This document shows positions 46,301-56,708 of a DNA stretch of 64,000 nucleotides, piece by piece (positions within the stretch are counted from its first letter, which is position 1; every line of letters starts with the position of its first letter). Below the pieces are notes generated by a model that was not told where the DNA came from, did no database searches, and worked only from the letters and a program-made list of their open reading frames with translations. A program made the position numbers and the translations under genes. Source of the stretch: Gillisia marina (GTDB taxonomy: Bacteria; Bacteroidota; Bacteroidia; Flavobacteriales; Flavobacteriaceae); NCBI RefSeq assembly GCF_000258765.1, contig NZ_AJLT01000010.1, positions 1 through 64,000 of the forward strand, in the 5' to 3' direction.

Positions 46301-49300
46301 CGGCCAGATCTCTTCAGCAGAAGTTGCACCGGGTAAGGTTGCAGTTAATGGTATTTCAATTTGATAATAGTTATCTGTAAAATCGGTTCCTATTCTTACA
46401 AAAGCAATTAGTTGCCCATCTTTTAAAGCGATCTCATTCACAAAAGATTCAGCATGCAAGAACATTTCCAGATTCTTATACTGGCGCATATCCACTTGAA
46501 AATTCTTATAAACTGCACGCGCATCCTGAGGTTCTAATTCGCAAGTTCTAATAGACAGCGATTGCTCATTCTGGCGGATATTTGTATTGTTATTGAACAA
46601 TTCCTCGCGATTTACCCCCGGAGGTAATACGTAAGGAATCGGCTCACGATTTTCATTTTCTTCAATATTTACTGCAGAAACCTCGAACAGAGTTCCTTCT
46701 TCTACAGGCTGTCCGGGTGTATCCGGATCTAAACTTTGATTGTATCTTCTATAATCCCCACGAACCAAATCCATAGTTCCGAATCTCAAAACGGTCTCCT
46801 GTTGAAAGTCTGATAAGAAAAGTCGCATAAATCGGATCGATCTAAAATCGGCAATTCCACCTTTGGTATCAGTTGGCTCAAAAATTGGAACTTTAAATTG
46901 AATCCATCGTACCGGTAAATCTTGACCATTAGGAAGCGGCGCATCCAATTCTCTAACATCTGTAACATATGGGCTATTAGCAGCGTTCATTCCAGGAAAG
47001 ATCTTTACATCATACTGGAAATAACTATTAATAGTGTTCATCGTATTATCTCTATTGAGATCCTCGGTGGTTGGCAAAGTTGTATTTCCCCTATTCGTAT
47101 CTGTTAACTCTGTTGGAGAGTTTCCTTGAGTACCATTATAATTTCTATAACGATCTATAATACTTCCCGTCCTATTCAGAAAATACTCATAGTTATCTGC
47201 AGATGGATCTGGCAGGTTTCCAAATGCTGAAAATTTTATGGCTTCTTCTGCATCTCCTAAACCATCAAATCCTACATCTTGATTAATTCGTTCCTGACCT
47301 TGCGTATCAAAAGCATAAATCAAAGATTGATCTGCAGGCACTTTTGCAAATGCCGTAATTACCGTATTTTGAACCCCACCATCCTGCGGAAGCCCATTTT
47401 CATATTGTTTTCTACCATCCCGAAGTACATCTTCAGAAATATTACCTAAGTTAAAAGTGATGGTCCCTCCTGGATTTCCTGCGTTTTCTGAATAAATAAA
47501 AGGATCCATCATCCAGAATTCGATAAATTCTACATTGGTTTGCTCAAAATTGGTAGAGGTGATGGCTCTTGAAATACCTGCAAAATTTTCCTTAGGATTA
47601 TTCAATATGTTTCCTCCTGCCGCCGATGGGTTGAAATTGTATGGTCCACGAGTAGTTGGAGAAAAGGCAAGGTCCATCGTATAAATTACCTGCGGTTGCC
47701 CTTGAATCACATCGGTATTCGGAAATATTTCATTTAGAAAAACCCTTCTTGTAGCAAAATTAGAAAGATCGGCATCTGTGATTCCGTCCGGCCTTCTACT
47801 ACTATAAAAAATAGGATCTATCGTATACCAAGATAGATTAGCCCTTTTATATCCTGAAGCCAAATCTCCATTATTTAATTCTCCTCCAAAATCCAGAGGC
47901 ACACTGGAAAGCTCCCAACTTAATGGATTATTGATTGAGATAGAAGTTTGAGAAGCTTCAAAATCGTCTATATACGTTGTTGCTTTTTGGTCGAAATCAT
48001 TAACCTGCGGTGCTCCGGGTTGTAAATAAGCAAACTCTCCTCTAATAGAAAAATTAGAAGGAACATCGGTATCTATATTTGGCAGTTTATTTACCAATCT
48101 GGTTAAAAATGGCACTTCTGTACTATACGTAGCATTTAAGCCATAAATCGTATTGTTTACAGGCTCGTAACTATAATTGGCTTTTTGTGTAAGCGGACGT
48201 TCTTTTAGGTTCAGAAATGTTCCACCAACCAATAATTTTTCATTGAACTGATGTTCGATATTTATCCCTGTAAACCTTTTAGATTGCTGCCCGAATAAGG
48301 CATTGTTCTCTGTAGAAACCTGAATCGGAATATTAGAAGCCAACAAAGAATCGTCTATAATTTGCACTCTTCCTAACTGATAATTCACGACATAATCTAC
48401 CCCTTCCTGTAAAACTCTTCCTCCCGCGGTAACGGTTACCGAGCCTTGTGGTAAATTAAAACCAACCGGAATTCCATCTACTTGAGAAGATTTATACCTT
48501 CCTTTTAACTGAAATTTATTTTTATCGGCATCTTCTTGCTCTGCCTGAATCTTGGTTGTTCGATATAATGATCTAAATACATATTCCCGCTGATTGTCAT
48601 TATAAGATTGTGGAATATTGTAATCTTCACCTCCACCATTTGGGGTGTTATCCAGTTTATTAAATAAGTATTCTCCAAAAGGCTCTACTGTAGTAAAAAT
48701 CACCAATCCGTTTTGCGGATTTATAGTAATTCCCGGTACATAATCGAAAAACCCATCTCCTCCATTTATGGGATCGTTGTTCGTGTTTAATTTATCGAGG
48801 TTAAACACCCGTAGTAAGGTAGTTTCAGCAACATCTTCCGGCAAAGGCACACCAGATCCCGGAGCTGGAGATAAATAATTTTGTGGCTGTGGATCTGTAT
48901 ATAAAATATTTAATCTGAAGTCATCTTCCTCTAATTGAAAAGCACCTAAAGCATAGATATTCTTCATCATTAAATCCCAAATTGGCTCACTCACATTGGT
49001 AACAGTACTTTTCAATAACTTAACCACCAGGTTCTGATTAATTCTAGCACCATCTCCATCTGCTTGAGTATTCGCATCTACTCCATCATTGGCAAATTCC
49101 CCAACCTGATACACTTGGCCATTCACCGTATATTGAAAGGCAACACCCAAAACCTCATCATTACTCAATCTTTGGTTCAGACTTATATACCCCAATCTCT
49201 GATCGAATGTAAATTCATTAGGCTTTAATTGTCTGGCATTTTCTAATTTCGCATAATCTTGTCCTTCAGAAACAACAACTCCACCAAAACCACTTTGTAC

Positions 49301-50536
49301 GGTAGAAATATCTCTAATCGCAGGAGTTAAAATAGACTCTCCGGGCCCTGTAATTCCAAAAGGATTAAAATCGTTATTTGCGTTATTTGGAAATGCTCCC
49401 GCTGGCGTATTAAAAAATCCACCAGGTGGATTCTCTAAACCGATATTTCCGGGAATATTAGTTTCCCCAAGATCTTGTATGGCAACAATGTTTCGGGTAT
49501 CATTTAAATTTTGAATATTATTTGTTCGGTTGGTTACCCAAACCTGAATACGCTGAATTTGAATATTACTATTGATAAATGGATAATTCTGAAGCGATTG
49601 ATTATAGGTGTCCCTAAAATAATGTGCTAAGAAAAAGTGCCGATCTTGATCGTAATCTATGGCAAATTTCTCGAATTCTTCAACTGTAGCACCACCTTCT
49701 ACATTCACAGTTCTACGTTCTGATTTTTGTTCAGAAAAAACTCCGGTAACCCGAGTTTTCCCAAATTGTAATTCAGTTTTAAATCCAAATAAACTTTGGG
49801 CTCCTTGAATAAGAGCACTATTTAGTGGCATATTTACATTACCAACCTCTATCTTTTGTATGATATCGTCTTCATTGGGAGTGTATTCCAGTTTCAACTG
49901 ATTCTGAAAATCGAAAGTAGATTCGGTATCGTAATTTGCGAGTACTTTTAGTTTTGTCCCAACGTTTCCAAGCAAACTAAGTTGAATCCTTTGATCGAAA
50001 TCGAAGGTTAAATTGCTTCTGTTCCTTGGAGAAAAAGATGGATTGTCCTGTTTAGTATAGAGCAGTCCAAGATCCATGGCAACGCTACCTTGTGGCACTA
50101 CTTCTATTTCTTTTCCACCAAAAATGCTTTCAAAAAAACCAGAATTCACATAATAACTTGGTAAAAGATCTTGTTGAGCTTCAGGATCTCCTTCTCTATT
50201 TTCAGAAATCGCATTGTTTTTTTCTTTAAAATAATTACGAATCTCTTCCTGAATAACCAATTGCTGGTATTCCTCCGGAGTAAGAATTAAAGGAATGGAT
50301 AAGTTATAAGTTCCTAACTTTTCAGAATAAATATATCTATTGAGAATTGGATCGTACTCATAACCTGCTACGATGCTGGCGGGATTAGGCAAAGACAGCG
50401 TCCCGGTTGCATAACCAGTACGGATTGAATCCTGAGCTACCAGTGTATCTTGCGCATATAAACTAGGTGAAGAGACAAATAACCAGAAAATCCCAAACAG
50501 AGATGTTAATTGCAGTTTCAAGTAATTATTCCTCAA
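43400..50536 (-). CDS. sprA: SprA, type IX secretion translocon
   Basis: Very large outer-membrane barrel that forms the type IX secretion channel and is required for gliding. The 2378-aa protein has a signal peptide (ends SSPSLYAQ, about residue 28). The opening region contains VAMDLGLLYTKQDNPSFSPRNRSNLTFDFDQRIQLSLLGNVG. Large periplasmic/extracellular domains follow (IDDFEASQTSISINNPLSWEL; EVWFNELRLSDLDNQGGWAA), then a barrel with many amphipathic strands to the terminal RSGITLRYNFGN. Length agrees with known SprA (about 2400). It follows ruvA by 17 bases, an arrangement found widely in Bacteroidota. No frameshift is present in its 7.1 kb. Confidence 0.96.
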   Translation of the reverse strand: MRNNYLKLQLTSLFGIFWLFVSSPSLYAQDTLVAQDSIRTGYATGTLSLPNPASIVAGYEYDPILNRYIYSEKLGTYNLSIPLILTPEEYQQLVIQEEIRNYFKEKNNAISENREGDPEAQQDLLPSYYVNSGFFESIFGGKEIEVVPQGSVAMDLGLLYTKQDNPSFSPRNRSNLTFDFDQRIQLSLLGNVGTKLKVLANYDTESTFDFQNQLKLEYTPNEDDIIQKIEVGNVNMPLNSALIQGAQSLFGFKTELQFGKTRVTGVFSEQKSERRTVNVEGGATVEEFEKFAIDYDQDRHFFLAHYFRDTYNQSLQNYPFINSNIQIQRIQVWVTNRTNNIQNLNDTRNIVAIQDLGETNIPGNIGLENPPGGFFNTPAGAFPNNANNDFNPFGITGPGESILTPAIRDISTVQSGFGGVVVSEGQDYAKLENARQLKPNEFTFDQRLGYISLNQRLSNDEVLGVAFQYTVNGQVYQVGEFANDGVDANTQADGDGARINQNLVVKLLKSTVTNVSEPIWDLMMKNIYALGAFQLEEDDFRLNILYTDPQPQNYLSPAPGSGVPLPEDVAETTLLRVFNLDKLNTNNDPINGGDGFFDYVPGITINPQNGLVIFTTVEPFGEYLFNKLDNTPNGGGEDYNIPQSYNDNQREYVFRSLYRTTKIQAEQEDADKNKFQLKGRYKSSQVDGIPVGFNLPQGSVTVTAGGRVLQEGVDYVVNYQLGRVQIIDDSLLASNIPIQVSTENNALFGQQSKRFTGINIEHQFNEKLLVGGTFLNLKERPLTQKANYSYEPVNNTIYGLNATYSTEVPFLTRLVNKLPNIDTDVPSNFSIRGEFAYLQPGAPQVNDFDQKATTYIDDFEASQTSISINNPLSWELSSVPLDFGGELNNGDLASGYKRANLSWYTIDPIFYSSRRPDGITDADLSNFATRRVFLNEIFPNTDVIQGQPQVIYTMDLAFSPTTRGPYNFNPSAAGGNILNNPKENFAGISRAITSTNFEQTNVEFIEFWMMDPFIYSENAGNPGGTITFNLGNISEDVLRDGRKQYENGLPQDGGVQNTVITAFAKVPADQSLIYAFDTQGQERINQDVGFDGLGDAEEAIKFSAFGNLPDPSADNYEYFLNRTGSIIDRYRNYNGTQGNSPTELTDTNRGNTTLPTTEDLNRDNTMNTINSYFQYDVKIFPGMNAANSPYVTDVRELDAPLPNGQDLPVRWIQFKVPIFEPTDTKGGIADFRSIRFMRLFLSDFQQETVLRFGTMDLVRGDYRRYNQSLDPDTPGQPVEEGTLFEVSAVNIEENENREPIPYVLPPGVNREELFNNNTNIRQNEQSLSIRTCELEPQDARAVYKNFQVDMRQYKNLEMFLHAESFVNEIALKDGQLIAFVRIGTDFTDNYYQIEIPLTATLPGATSAEEIWPEANRLLLQLDLLQQVKTRALGEPSLIPTELNYFNEDLSLVNSNDPYEVGQLRIGIKGNPSFGNVRLLMLGVKNGSPENSASDICGEVWFNELRLSDLDNQGGWAAIVNMDTNIADFATVSATGRKSTIGFGALEEGPNQRSREDFQQYDVVTNINAGQLLPQKWGVQIPFNYSRGEELITPKYDQEFLDLELQTRLDDIADPAERDLVREQSESYTKRQSVNVIGLRKERVGDKKPMPYDIENFAFSSSYNQVDHRDFEIEDALSQNVRVGATYDYGFLPLTLEPFKNIKALDSSDYYSLVKDFNVNLLPTNISLGSNIFRQYNEQKFRELSLNENDIGIPTLYQRNFMFDWQYRINYNLTKSLQFSFSATNNRLVRNYFTEDNFVDNSIGIWDDFFNIGTPNQHFQSLQVNYELPFAKIPILEFIKTTYSYTGDFQWQRGSQIFDQLEGVPDLGNSVQNSSIHQINANMDMQGLYKYLNLVPRKSTANSIKARSAGVPKSPNETKEEEKATQPKSDKAYNTVLGFVTALKRVQVTYRENRGIFLPGYTPSIGFLGTLRPTTGFTLGSQSDVRGIAARNGWLTLYQEFNQQYTSVQNKQLDMQASLSFIPDLTIDLNASRIYSETYNENYRISPTSLEYQSLSPYNFGNFNISTVLIKSAFERNDQEFSETFQTFRENRLEVAQRLASENGRDPNDVDADGFPVGYGKTNQAVLLPAFLAAYMGQNASSVKLGAFRNVPIPNWDIKYTGLMRLEWFKKNFRRFSLSHGYRAGYTINQFQSNLDYNPNNPFEFNQANNFKNELLFANINLTELFSPLVRVDMETNEAIRILAEIKKDRTMSLSFDNNLLTEVKGNEYILGLGYRIKDFKIVTNLGGKQRVLSSDLNFKADVAYRKNINIIRYLDLDNSQVIAGQDLWAINFVADYAISKNLTALVYYDHTFSEYAISTAFPQTTIRSGITLRYNFGN

Positions 50537-50553
50537 AATTAGTTAGTGTGAAA

Positions 50554-51141
50554 TTATAAATTCTTTAATGCTAATTTTATTATAGTTTCTACGGTAGGGT
50601 CTTCTGTAGCACCTTTCATAATGCGATCTACCACCTTTTCGGCAGATTTTCTCGCAAAACCTAAAGTTTCTAATGCAGATAACGCTTCTTCCTTGTTTGT
50701 ATTGCTCTGAGAAACGAAAATCTCCCCTTCTCCAAAGACTTTTAAAACTTTATCCTTTAAATCCAAAATCACTCGCTGCGAAGTTTTTGCGCCAATACCT
50801 TTAATACTTTGGATTGTCGCCACATTACCAGATGCAATAGCATCCATGATTTGTTTAGGGTCTAAAGAAGACAACATGGTACGTGCAATACTGGCGCCAA
50901 TACCGGAAACAGAGATTAGCAACCTAAACAGTTCCCTCTCAGATTTCTCCATAAATCCAAATAGGGTATGGGAGTCTTCTTTAACTTGTAAATGTGTATA
51001 GAGACTTATCGCCTCTGAGGAATTTTTGAGTAATGCAAATGTGTGCAAAGAAATATGTAAAAAATATCCTACGCCATTGCAATCTATTACAACATACGTA
51101 GGATTTTTTTCTATTAACTGCCCCTTGAGGTGGTGGATCAT
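50554..51141 (-). CDS. ruvA: RuvA, Holliday junction branch-migration subunit
   Basis: Tetrameric junction-binding protein that loads RuvB. The 195-aa product has the OB-fold N-terminus (MIHHLKGQLIEKNPTYVVIDCNGVGYFLHIS), two helix-hairpin-helix motifs (LISVSGIGASIARTMLS and IQSIKGIGAKTSQRVIL) and the RuvB-interacting domain III (EEALSALETLGFARKSAEKVV). Length is normal. It is co-oriented with sprA, 17 bases upstream of it, and has its own consensus promoter; ruvB is encoded separately at 56936. Confidence 0.95.
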   Translation of the reverse strand: MIHHLKGQLIEKNPTYVVIDCNGVGYFLHISLHTFALLKNSSEAISLYTHLQVKEDSHTLFGFMEKSERELFRLLISVSGIGASIARTMLSSLDPKQIMDAIASGNVATIQSIKGIGAKTSQRVILDLKDKVLKVFGEGEIFVSQSNTNKEEALSALETLGFARKSAEKVVDRIMKGATEDPTVETIIKLALKNL

Positions 51142-51164
51142 GCTATTAAAAAAATGTTAATATT

Positions 51165-51194
51165 CAAATGTACTAAAATAATACAGAGCTCCAA
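51165..51194 (-). promoter_or_regulatory. ruvA-sprA promoter
   Basis: Minus strand: TTG (51192-51194), 19-base spacer, TACATTTG (51165-51172), 23 bases before the ruvA start. A small inverted repeat CAAGTCTT-AAA-AAGACTTG overlaps its upstream end (51192-51210) and may also serve as the weak terminator of the malic enzyme gene. Confidence 0.7.
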
Positions 51195-51219
51195 GTCTTA
51201 AAAAGACTTGAAAACACAG

Positions 51220-53511
51220 CTATTTTGCCGTTTTTGCTCTTTTTTCTTTTTCTTGAGCATCAACCACCGCTACAGCTGCCATATTTACTATTTCTTCTAC
51301 ACTAGCTCCTAATTGTAAAATATGAACCGGCTTTCTCATTCCCATCATAATAGGACCAATTGAGTCGGCATTATTCATTTCTTTCAGAAGTTTATAAGTA
51401 CCATTAGCCGACTCTAAATTAGGGTATATCAAGGTATTCACCTTTTTTCCTACCAATTTAGAGAATGGAAATTTACTTTGAAGCATTTCCTTATTCAGGG
51501 CGAAATCTGTTTGTATTTCTCCATCTATAATAAGTTCGGGATGAGATCTATGTAGAATGGAAACCGCCTCTTTTACCTTTCGAGCTCTTTCATTTTTGGA
51601 AGATCCAAAATTGGCATAAGAGATCATAGCTACCACCGGCTCCATTCCAAATAATTTTACAGTCCGCGCTGTCATCATCGCAATCTTAGCAAGGTCTTTT
51701 GCTGAAGGATCTATGTTAATAGAAGTATCACTAATAAAAAGTGGCCCTCTTGAAGTATTCATTAAATTGGTTGCAGCAATCCTATCTACGCCTTTCGCCA
51801 TTCCAATTAATTCCAACATTGGCTTTACAACCGAAGGATACGCTCTAGAATATCCGGATAAAAGAGCATCTGCATCTCCTTCATTCACCATCATCGCCGC
51901 AAAATAGTTGCGCTCGCGCATTAAATTATTTGCATCATATTTAGTTACTCCACTTCTATAGCGAGTCTTCCAATACACATCGGCATAGCGTTCTCTACGA
52001 ACTTTTTCCTCGTCGGATTTTGGGTCTATAATGGAAACTAACTCCTCATCAAAATCTATTTCATTCATCAACTCCAAAATCACTTCTTTTCTTCCCAAAA
52101 GTATTGGAATAGCAATTCCTTCTTCTTGAGTGATCTGTGCCGCCTTCAAAACATCTAACTGATCTGCTTCGGCAAAAACCACTCTTTTAGGATCTGTTTT
52201 TGCGCGATTCATCAAGAGACGAGAAACTTTATTATCGTTCCCCATTCTATTCAGCAGCTCTTCTTCATAACGCTCCCAATCTAAAATCGGGCTTTTCGCC
52301 ACGCCACTTTCCATAGCAGCTTGCGCTACTGCTGGAGGAACCTTAGCGATTAATCTAGGATCGAAAGGTTTTGGAATAATATATTCAGGCCCAAAATTCA
52401 ATTTAGTCTCGCCATAGGCGATATTCACTTGCTCAGGCACCGGTTCTTTGGCTAAATCGGCTAAAGCCTTCACTGCTGCCATTTTCATGGCTTCGTTAAT
52501 TTTTGTTGCTCTAACATCCAAGGCCCCTCTAAATATGAAAGGAAAACCAAGCACGTTATTCACCTGATTAGGATGATCGCTTCTTCCTGTTGCCATAATT
52601 AGATCTTTTCTTGCTGAAACGGCAAGATTATATTCGATCTCCGGGTCCGGATTAGCCATTGCAAAAACTATTGGCCGCTTGGCCATACTTTTCAACATCT
52701 CAGGTGATACAATATTAGCGATAGAAAGACCCACAAATACATCGGCATCTTTCATCGCTTCTTTAAGGGTGTCTATTTTTCTTTTAGTAGCAAATTCAAG
52801 CTTCTCCACAGTTAGGTTAGGTCTATCTGCACGAATAACTCCTTTGCTATCCAACATTATAATGTTCTCTGCTTTTACACCGAAAGCTTTGTACAATTTA
52901 GTACATGAAACTGCTGCTGCTCCAGCTCCACTTATTACTATTTTAACCTTTTCAATTTTCTTTTTTGCTATTTCTAAAGAATTAAGCAATGCTGCTGCCG
53001 AGATAATAGCAGTTCCATGCTGATCGTCGTGCATTACGGGAATATCCAATTCCTCTTTCAATCTGCGTTCAATTTCAAAAGCTTCCGGAGCCTTAATATC
53101 TTCCAGATTAATCCCTCCAAAAGTAGGAGCGATATTTTTTACTGTTTGAATAAAAGCTTCTACATCTTTGGTATCCACTTCTATATCGAACACATCGATA
53201 TCTGCAAAAATCTTAAATAATAAGCCTTTTCCTTCCATCACCGGTTTTGAAGCTTCCGGGCCAATGTCACCAAGCCCTAGCACTGCAGTTCCATTGGAGA
53301 TCACAGCTACAAGATTTCCCTTAGATGTGTATTTATAGGCATTCTCTTTATTTTTTTCTATCTCTAAACAAGGGATGGCCACACCCGGAGAATATGCCAA
53401 AGAAAGATCTCTCTGGGTTGCATATTTCTTTGTTGGTACAACTTCTATTTTACCAGGTTTTGGTTTGGCGTGATATACCAAAGCTTCTCTCCTTTTACTA
53501 TCCTTACTCAT
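51220..53511 (-). CDS. maeB: NADP-type malic enzyme (MaeB, PTA-fused)
   Basis: Oxidative decarboxylation of malate to pyruvate, giving NAD(P)H. The 763-aa protein has the MaeB layout. The malic catalytic domain is at residues about 15-155 ([38 protein letters not shown]). The nucleotide-binding domain is at about 160-420 ([39 protein letters not shown]). A phosphotransacetylase-like C-terminal domain covers about 430-755 and acts as a regulatory module in this family. Coenzyme preference is not certain from sequence. The gene is single, with a -7-like CAAATGTA (plus strand 53535-53542) upstream but no clear -33. Confidence 0.93.
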   Translation of the reverse strand: MSKDSKRREALVYHAKPKPGKIEVVPTKKYATQRDLSLAYSPGVAIPCLEIEKNKENAYKYTSKGNLVAVISNGTAVLGLGDIGPEASKPVMEGKGLLFKIFADIDVFDIEVDTKDVEAFIQTVKNIAPTFGGINLEDIKAPEAFEIERRLKEELDIPVMHDDQHGTAIISAAALLNSLEIAKKKIEKVKIVISGAGAAAVSCTKLYKAFGVKAENIIMLDSKGVIRADRPNLTVEKLEFATKRKIDTLKEAMKDADVFVGLSIANIVSPEMLKSMAKRPIVFAMANPDPEIEYNLAVSARKDLIMATGRSDHPNQVNNVLGFPFIFRGALDVRATKINEAMKMAAVKALADLAKEPVPEQVNIAYGETKLNFGPEYIIPKPFDPRLIAKVPPAVAQAAMESGVAKSPILDWERYEEELLNRMGNDNKVSRLLMNRAKTDPKRVVFAEADQLDVLKAAQITQEEGIAIPILLGRKEVILELMNEIDFDEELVSIIDPKSDEEKVRRERYADVYWKTRYRSGVTKYDANNLMRERNYFAAMMVNEGDADALLSGYSRAYPSVVKPMLELIGMAKGVDRIAATNLMNTSRGPLFISDTSINIDPSAKDLAKIAMMTARTVKLFGMEPVVAMISYANFGSSKNERARKVKEAVSILHRSHPELIIDGEIQTDFALNKEMLQSKFPFSKLVGKKVNTLIYPNLESANGTYKLLKEMNNADSIGPIMMGMRKPVHILQLGASVEEIVNMAAVAVVDAQEKEKRAKTAK

Positions 53512-53648
53512 AATCTTAATTTTTGGCGGAACTACAAATGTAACAAGCTAATGTTGCTTGAAGAAAATTATTTTAACTTAAAAAATAATTTCATATATAT
53601 AAAGGTCAACCAATGATATCCTCATATATTGTAAAAAAAAAATAGACT

Positions 53649-54444
53649 ATGAAAGTATTTCTGATATATATAATTCTTACACCTTTTTGTTTACTAAATA
53701 CAAATGCTCAACCTAAAATTTATACATCATTAGAAGTGGATGATCTCCCTGTAATTGAAAATTGCCAAGAAGAAAATCCAAATTGTTTCCAAGAATCTCT
53801 TAAAATTTACATACAGCAAAACATTAATATTAAAAGCCTTACTAAATACGCTTCTGCTAAAGCTTATGCCCAGTTTGTAGTAATGGAATCAGGAGAGATA
53901 AAAGACATAAAAATAAGAACTACAAATCAAGATCTGAAAAAGGAGGCATATAAATTATTGAATAAGCTAGATGTTAAATCCCCAGCTATGCTAAATGGTG
54001 CTCCCGTTAGAATGATCTACACTACTCCAATAAGCTTTAGTAGCATGAGTATAAATACAGGGACTTATAACCCTAAAAATGACCTTACAAACAACCCGAG
54101 GCCAAGTCTCGCATCGGAAGATGCAGCTATACTTCCTTTATATAATGAATGTAAATCTAGTAGCACTGATACTTGTTTTGAGGATATTACTACTAAACGA
54201 ATCTTAAGCTTTCTAAATTTTTCTAAAAAAAATGAAAATGGAATTAGAAAACATTATGGAACTAAAAATTTATTTTGAAATTCAAATAAATGGTCAGTTT
54301 ACTAATGCGATGGTGGTTTGCGGAAGCAATAAGATCATGAAAGAGCTTCCTGCTTTTATAAATAACATGAAGGTTTCAGAAGCGGCTAAAGACACAAACA
54401 ATAATTATGTATCCACTTTTTTTTCGAAAACTATAACCTTATAA
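53649..54444 (+). CDS. Secreted protein with two TonB-C-terminal-like domains (frameshifted)
   Basis: A protein I cannot assign to a named family. It has a signal peptide (residues 1-20, NTNA|Q) and two similar modules. Module 1 (about 36-130) has Cys39/Cys46 and ends NGAPVRMIYTTPISF. Module 2 (about 165-264) has Cys168/Cys176. The frame breaks inside module 2 in eight A (54225-54232); seven A joins LNFSKK to MKMELENIMELKIYFEIQIN and ends TITL, giving 264 aa. Each module resembles the TonB C-terminal domain with its preceding cysteine pair. It has no membrane anchor, so it is not an energy transducer. It stands alone between the malic enzyme and queG. Confidence 0.7.
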
Positions 54445-54447
54445 AAC

Positions 54448-55371
54448 CTACTCTTTCAAAAAATCAATATTTCGTTTTAAACCCTCAAATTTCGTGCGTT
54501 TTACTGCTGATTTTTTAAAGATCTCATTAAAAGTTTCTTTGGTAAGCTCTTCCCAGTCTTTTCTAGAATTATTTAATAGCTGCGGATTCGGATCGAATAA
54601 CGGCTCATTATGAGATTTTGAAAATTTATTCCACGGGCACACATCCTGGCACACATCACAGCCAAACATCCAATCGTCGAACTGATTCTTATAGGAGTTT
54701 GGTAACTCATTTTTTAATTCTATCGTGAAGTAAGAAATGCATTTACTACCATCTACTTTATAAGGCTCTACAATGGCTTGCGTTGGGCAAGCATCTATGC
54801 AGGCGGTACAACTTCCACAATGATCCGTTACCGGCATATCATATTCCAATTCCAGATCTATAATAAGTTCTGCGATGAAATAAAAGGAACCCACTTGCTT
54901 GGTTAAAAGGTTTGAATGTTTCCCTATCCATCCCAATCCGCTTTTCGCTGCCCATGCTTTATCTAAAACAGGTGCAGAATCTACAAAAGCTCTTCCCTCC
55001 ACTTCTCCTATTTCCTGCTGAATAAATTGAAGTAACTGCTTTAGCTTCTCTTTGATCACAAAGTGATAGTCTGCACCGTATGCATATTTACTGATTTTAT
55101 AAGAATCGTCTCGCTGAAATTCTGAAGGATAATAATTAAGCAAGAGAGAAATGACGCTTTTGGAGCCGTCTACTAATTTTGTTGGATCGAGCCGCTTATC
55201 GAAATGATTCTCCATATAGCTCATTTCCCCGTGCATATTCTGGTTCAGCCAATTTTCTAGTCTTGGTGCTTCGGCTTCTAAAAATTCAGCTTTGGAAATT
55301 CCGCAAGACATAAAGCCGAGGCGTTTGGCTTCAGATTTTATCTGATCAGAATATTTTGCTTTGGGCAACAT
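54448..55371 (-). CDS. queG: Epoxyqueuosine reductase
   Basis: Cobalamin-dependent Fe-S enzyme for the last step of queuosine synthesis in tRNA. The 307-aa protein has [21 protein letters not shown], the catalytic-site region [13 protein letters not shown], and two [4Fe-4S] motifs: [12 protein letters not shown] and [11 protein letters not shown]. Length is normal for the form without the C-terminal HEAT domain. It starts five bases after the P450 stop on the same strand, probably by co-transcription rather than shared function. Confidence 0.95.
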   Translation of the reverse strand: MLPKAKYSDQIKSEAKRLGFMSCGISKAEFLEAEAPRLENWLNQNMHGEMSYMENHFDKRLDPTKLVDGSKSVISLLLNYYPSEFQRDDSYKISKYAYGADYHFVIKEKLKQLLQFIQQEIGEVEGRAFVDSAPVLDKAWAAKSGLGWIGKHSNLLTKQVGSFYFIAELIIDLELEYDMPVTDHCGSCTACIDACPTQAIVEPYKVDGSKCISYFTIELKNELPNSYKNQFDDWMFGCDVCQDVCPWNKFSKSHNEPLFDPNPQLLNNSRKDWEELTKETFNEIFKKSAVKRTKFEGLKRNIDFLKE

Positions 55372-55376
55372 GAATG

Positions 55377-56708
55377 CTATCTCTTTTGAAACCTTAAAAT
55401 AGCATTTTTTGGCTTCAAAGTAATTAAAGGAAGGATTTCTATTGGAGTTGTCTTTGGAGAGATTTTATATTTTTCCACCAATTCTGCAATTGCGATCATC
55501 ATTTCGAACATTGCAAAGTTATTGCCAATACATTTTCTTGGTCCTGCCCCAAAAGGAGCATAAAATGGAGTGTGCAAATAAGGATCTGTTTCAGAAAAAC
55601 GTTCCGGATCGAATTTTTCAGGATCTTTCCAATGCGATTTATGTTTATGGATCTCATGAAAAGAAAACAATAAATTAGAGCCTTTGGGGATTTTCATACC
55701 TTCAAATTCATCATCCTCTTTATTAATTCGGTCTATAAAATAGGCAGGCGGATACAAACGCATAGTTTCTTCGATCATCTTTTTTGTATAGCTGCAGGAT
55801 TGAATAAATTCCATTAAAGAATTGGTTTCCTGCTTTGCTTTAACAACCTCCTGAAAAATCTTTTCTTGAGACTCCGGGTTTCTTGCTAATAATTCGGCTG
55901 AAAATGTAAGTGCATTCGATGTTGTTTCGTGACCGGCGGTAAACAGAATTAAGATCTCATCTATCAACTGCTCTTCATCCATTTCATTTCCATCCTCATA
56001 TCGCGCATCGAGGAGCATATCCAAGAGATCGTCCTCTCTTTTTCCACTATCTTTTCTTTCCTTCACCAATTTTTTAAGAATGTCTCTGGCTTCATCGGTA
56101 AGATCTGTATGCTTTTTAATTTCCCCTCCATACTTAAACCATAGGCTTAAAAAGGGTTGCCGAAGCTCTCTAACCAACATTTTTTGAGCAGCTTCGGTAA
56201 TATATTGCAGTCTTGCGATGTCCTTATCTCCAACTGCACTGCTGAACAAAGATTTTACAACCGTTTGAAAAGCCAGATCATTAAAAATTGGAAATATATC
56301 TACCTCCTTATCTGTTTCAATTTTATTGAGTTCAGTAAGAATTGCCTTGTGAATACTCTCTAATAATAAGGTAAGTTGTTTTTTATGAAATGCCGGCTGA
56401 ATTAATTTTCGTTGTTTTTTCCAATGTCCCCCTTCTGCAGTTAATAAGCCACGACCAACATATTTAGCCAGATCTTTGGTTTGGATAGGTGATTTAGCGT
56501 AGTTCTTCTGATTTTTTTGAAGTACATATTCTGCCAGATAGGCATCTCTCGAAAAGATAACAGACTTCCCGGGACCAATAATCAAACGAAAAGTATCTCC
56601 CTTTTCTTCAAAATTCTTATGGTGAAATGGCAATGGATTTTTAAGAATATTCCGGGCATGCCCCAAAAATTTTAAAAATGAAACTTGGGGAATATTCTTA
56701 TTACTCAT
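55377..56708 (-). CDS. Cytochrome P450
   Basis: A 443-aa soluble cytochrome P450 monooxygenase. The heme-thiolate loop is [15 protein letters not shown] with Cys393 as axial ligand. The I-helix is [15 protein letters not shown], the K-helix is EETMRLYPP (ExxR) and PERF follows. [20 protein letters not shown] is the C-helix. The sequence is closer to the CYP102/CYP4-like fatty acid hydroxylase clans than to CYP101 types, but the substrate is unknown. No ferredoxin or reductase gene lies nearby, so electrons must come from elsewhere. It is upstream of queG. Confidence 0.92.
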   Translation of the reverse strand: MSNKNIPQVSFLKFLGHARNILKNPLPFHHKNFEEKGDTFRLIIGPGKSVIFSRDAYLAEYVLQKNQKNYAKSPIQTKDLAKYVGRGLLTAEGGHWKKQRKLIQPAFHKKQLTLLLESIHKAILTELNKIETDKEVDIFPIFNDLAFQTVVKSLFSSAVGDKDIARLQYITEAAQKMLVRELRQPFLSLWFKYGGEIKKHTDLTDEARDILKKLVKERKDSGKREDDLLDMLLDARYEDGNEMDEEQLIDEILILFTAGHETTSNALTFSAELLARNPESQEKIFQEVVKAKQETNSLMEFIQSCSYTKKMIEETMRLYPPAYFIDRINKEDDEFEGMKIPKGSNLLFSFHEIHKHKSHWKDPEKFDPERFSETDPYLHTPFYAPFGAGPRKCIGNNFAMFEMMIAIAELVEKYKISPKTTPIEILPLITLKPKNAILRFQKR

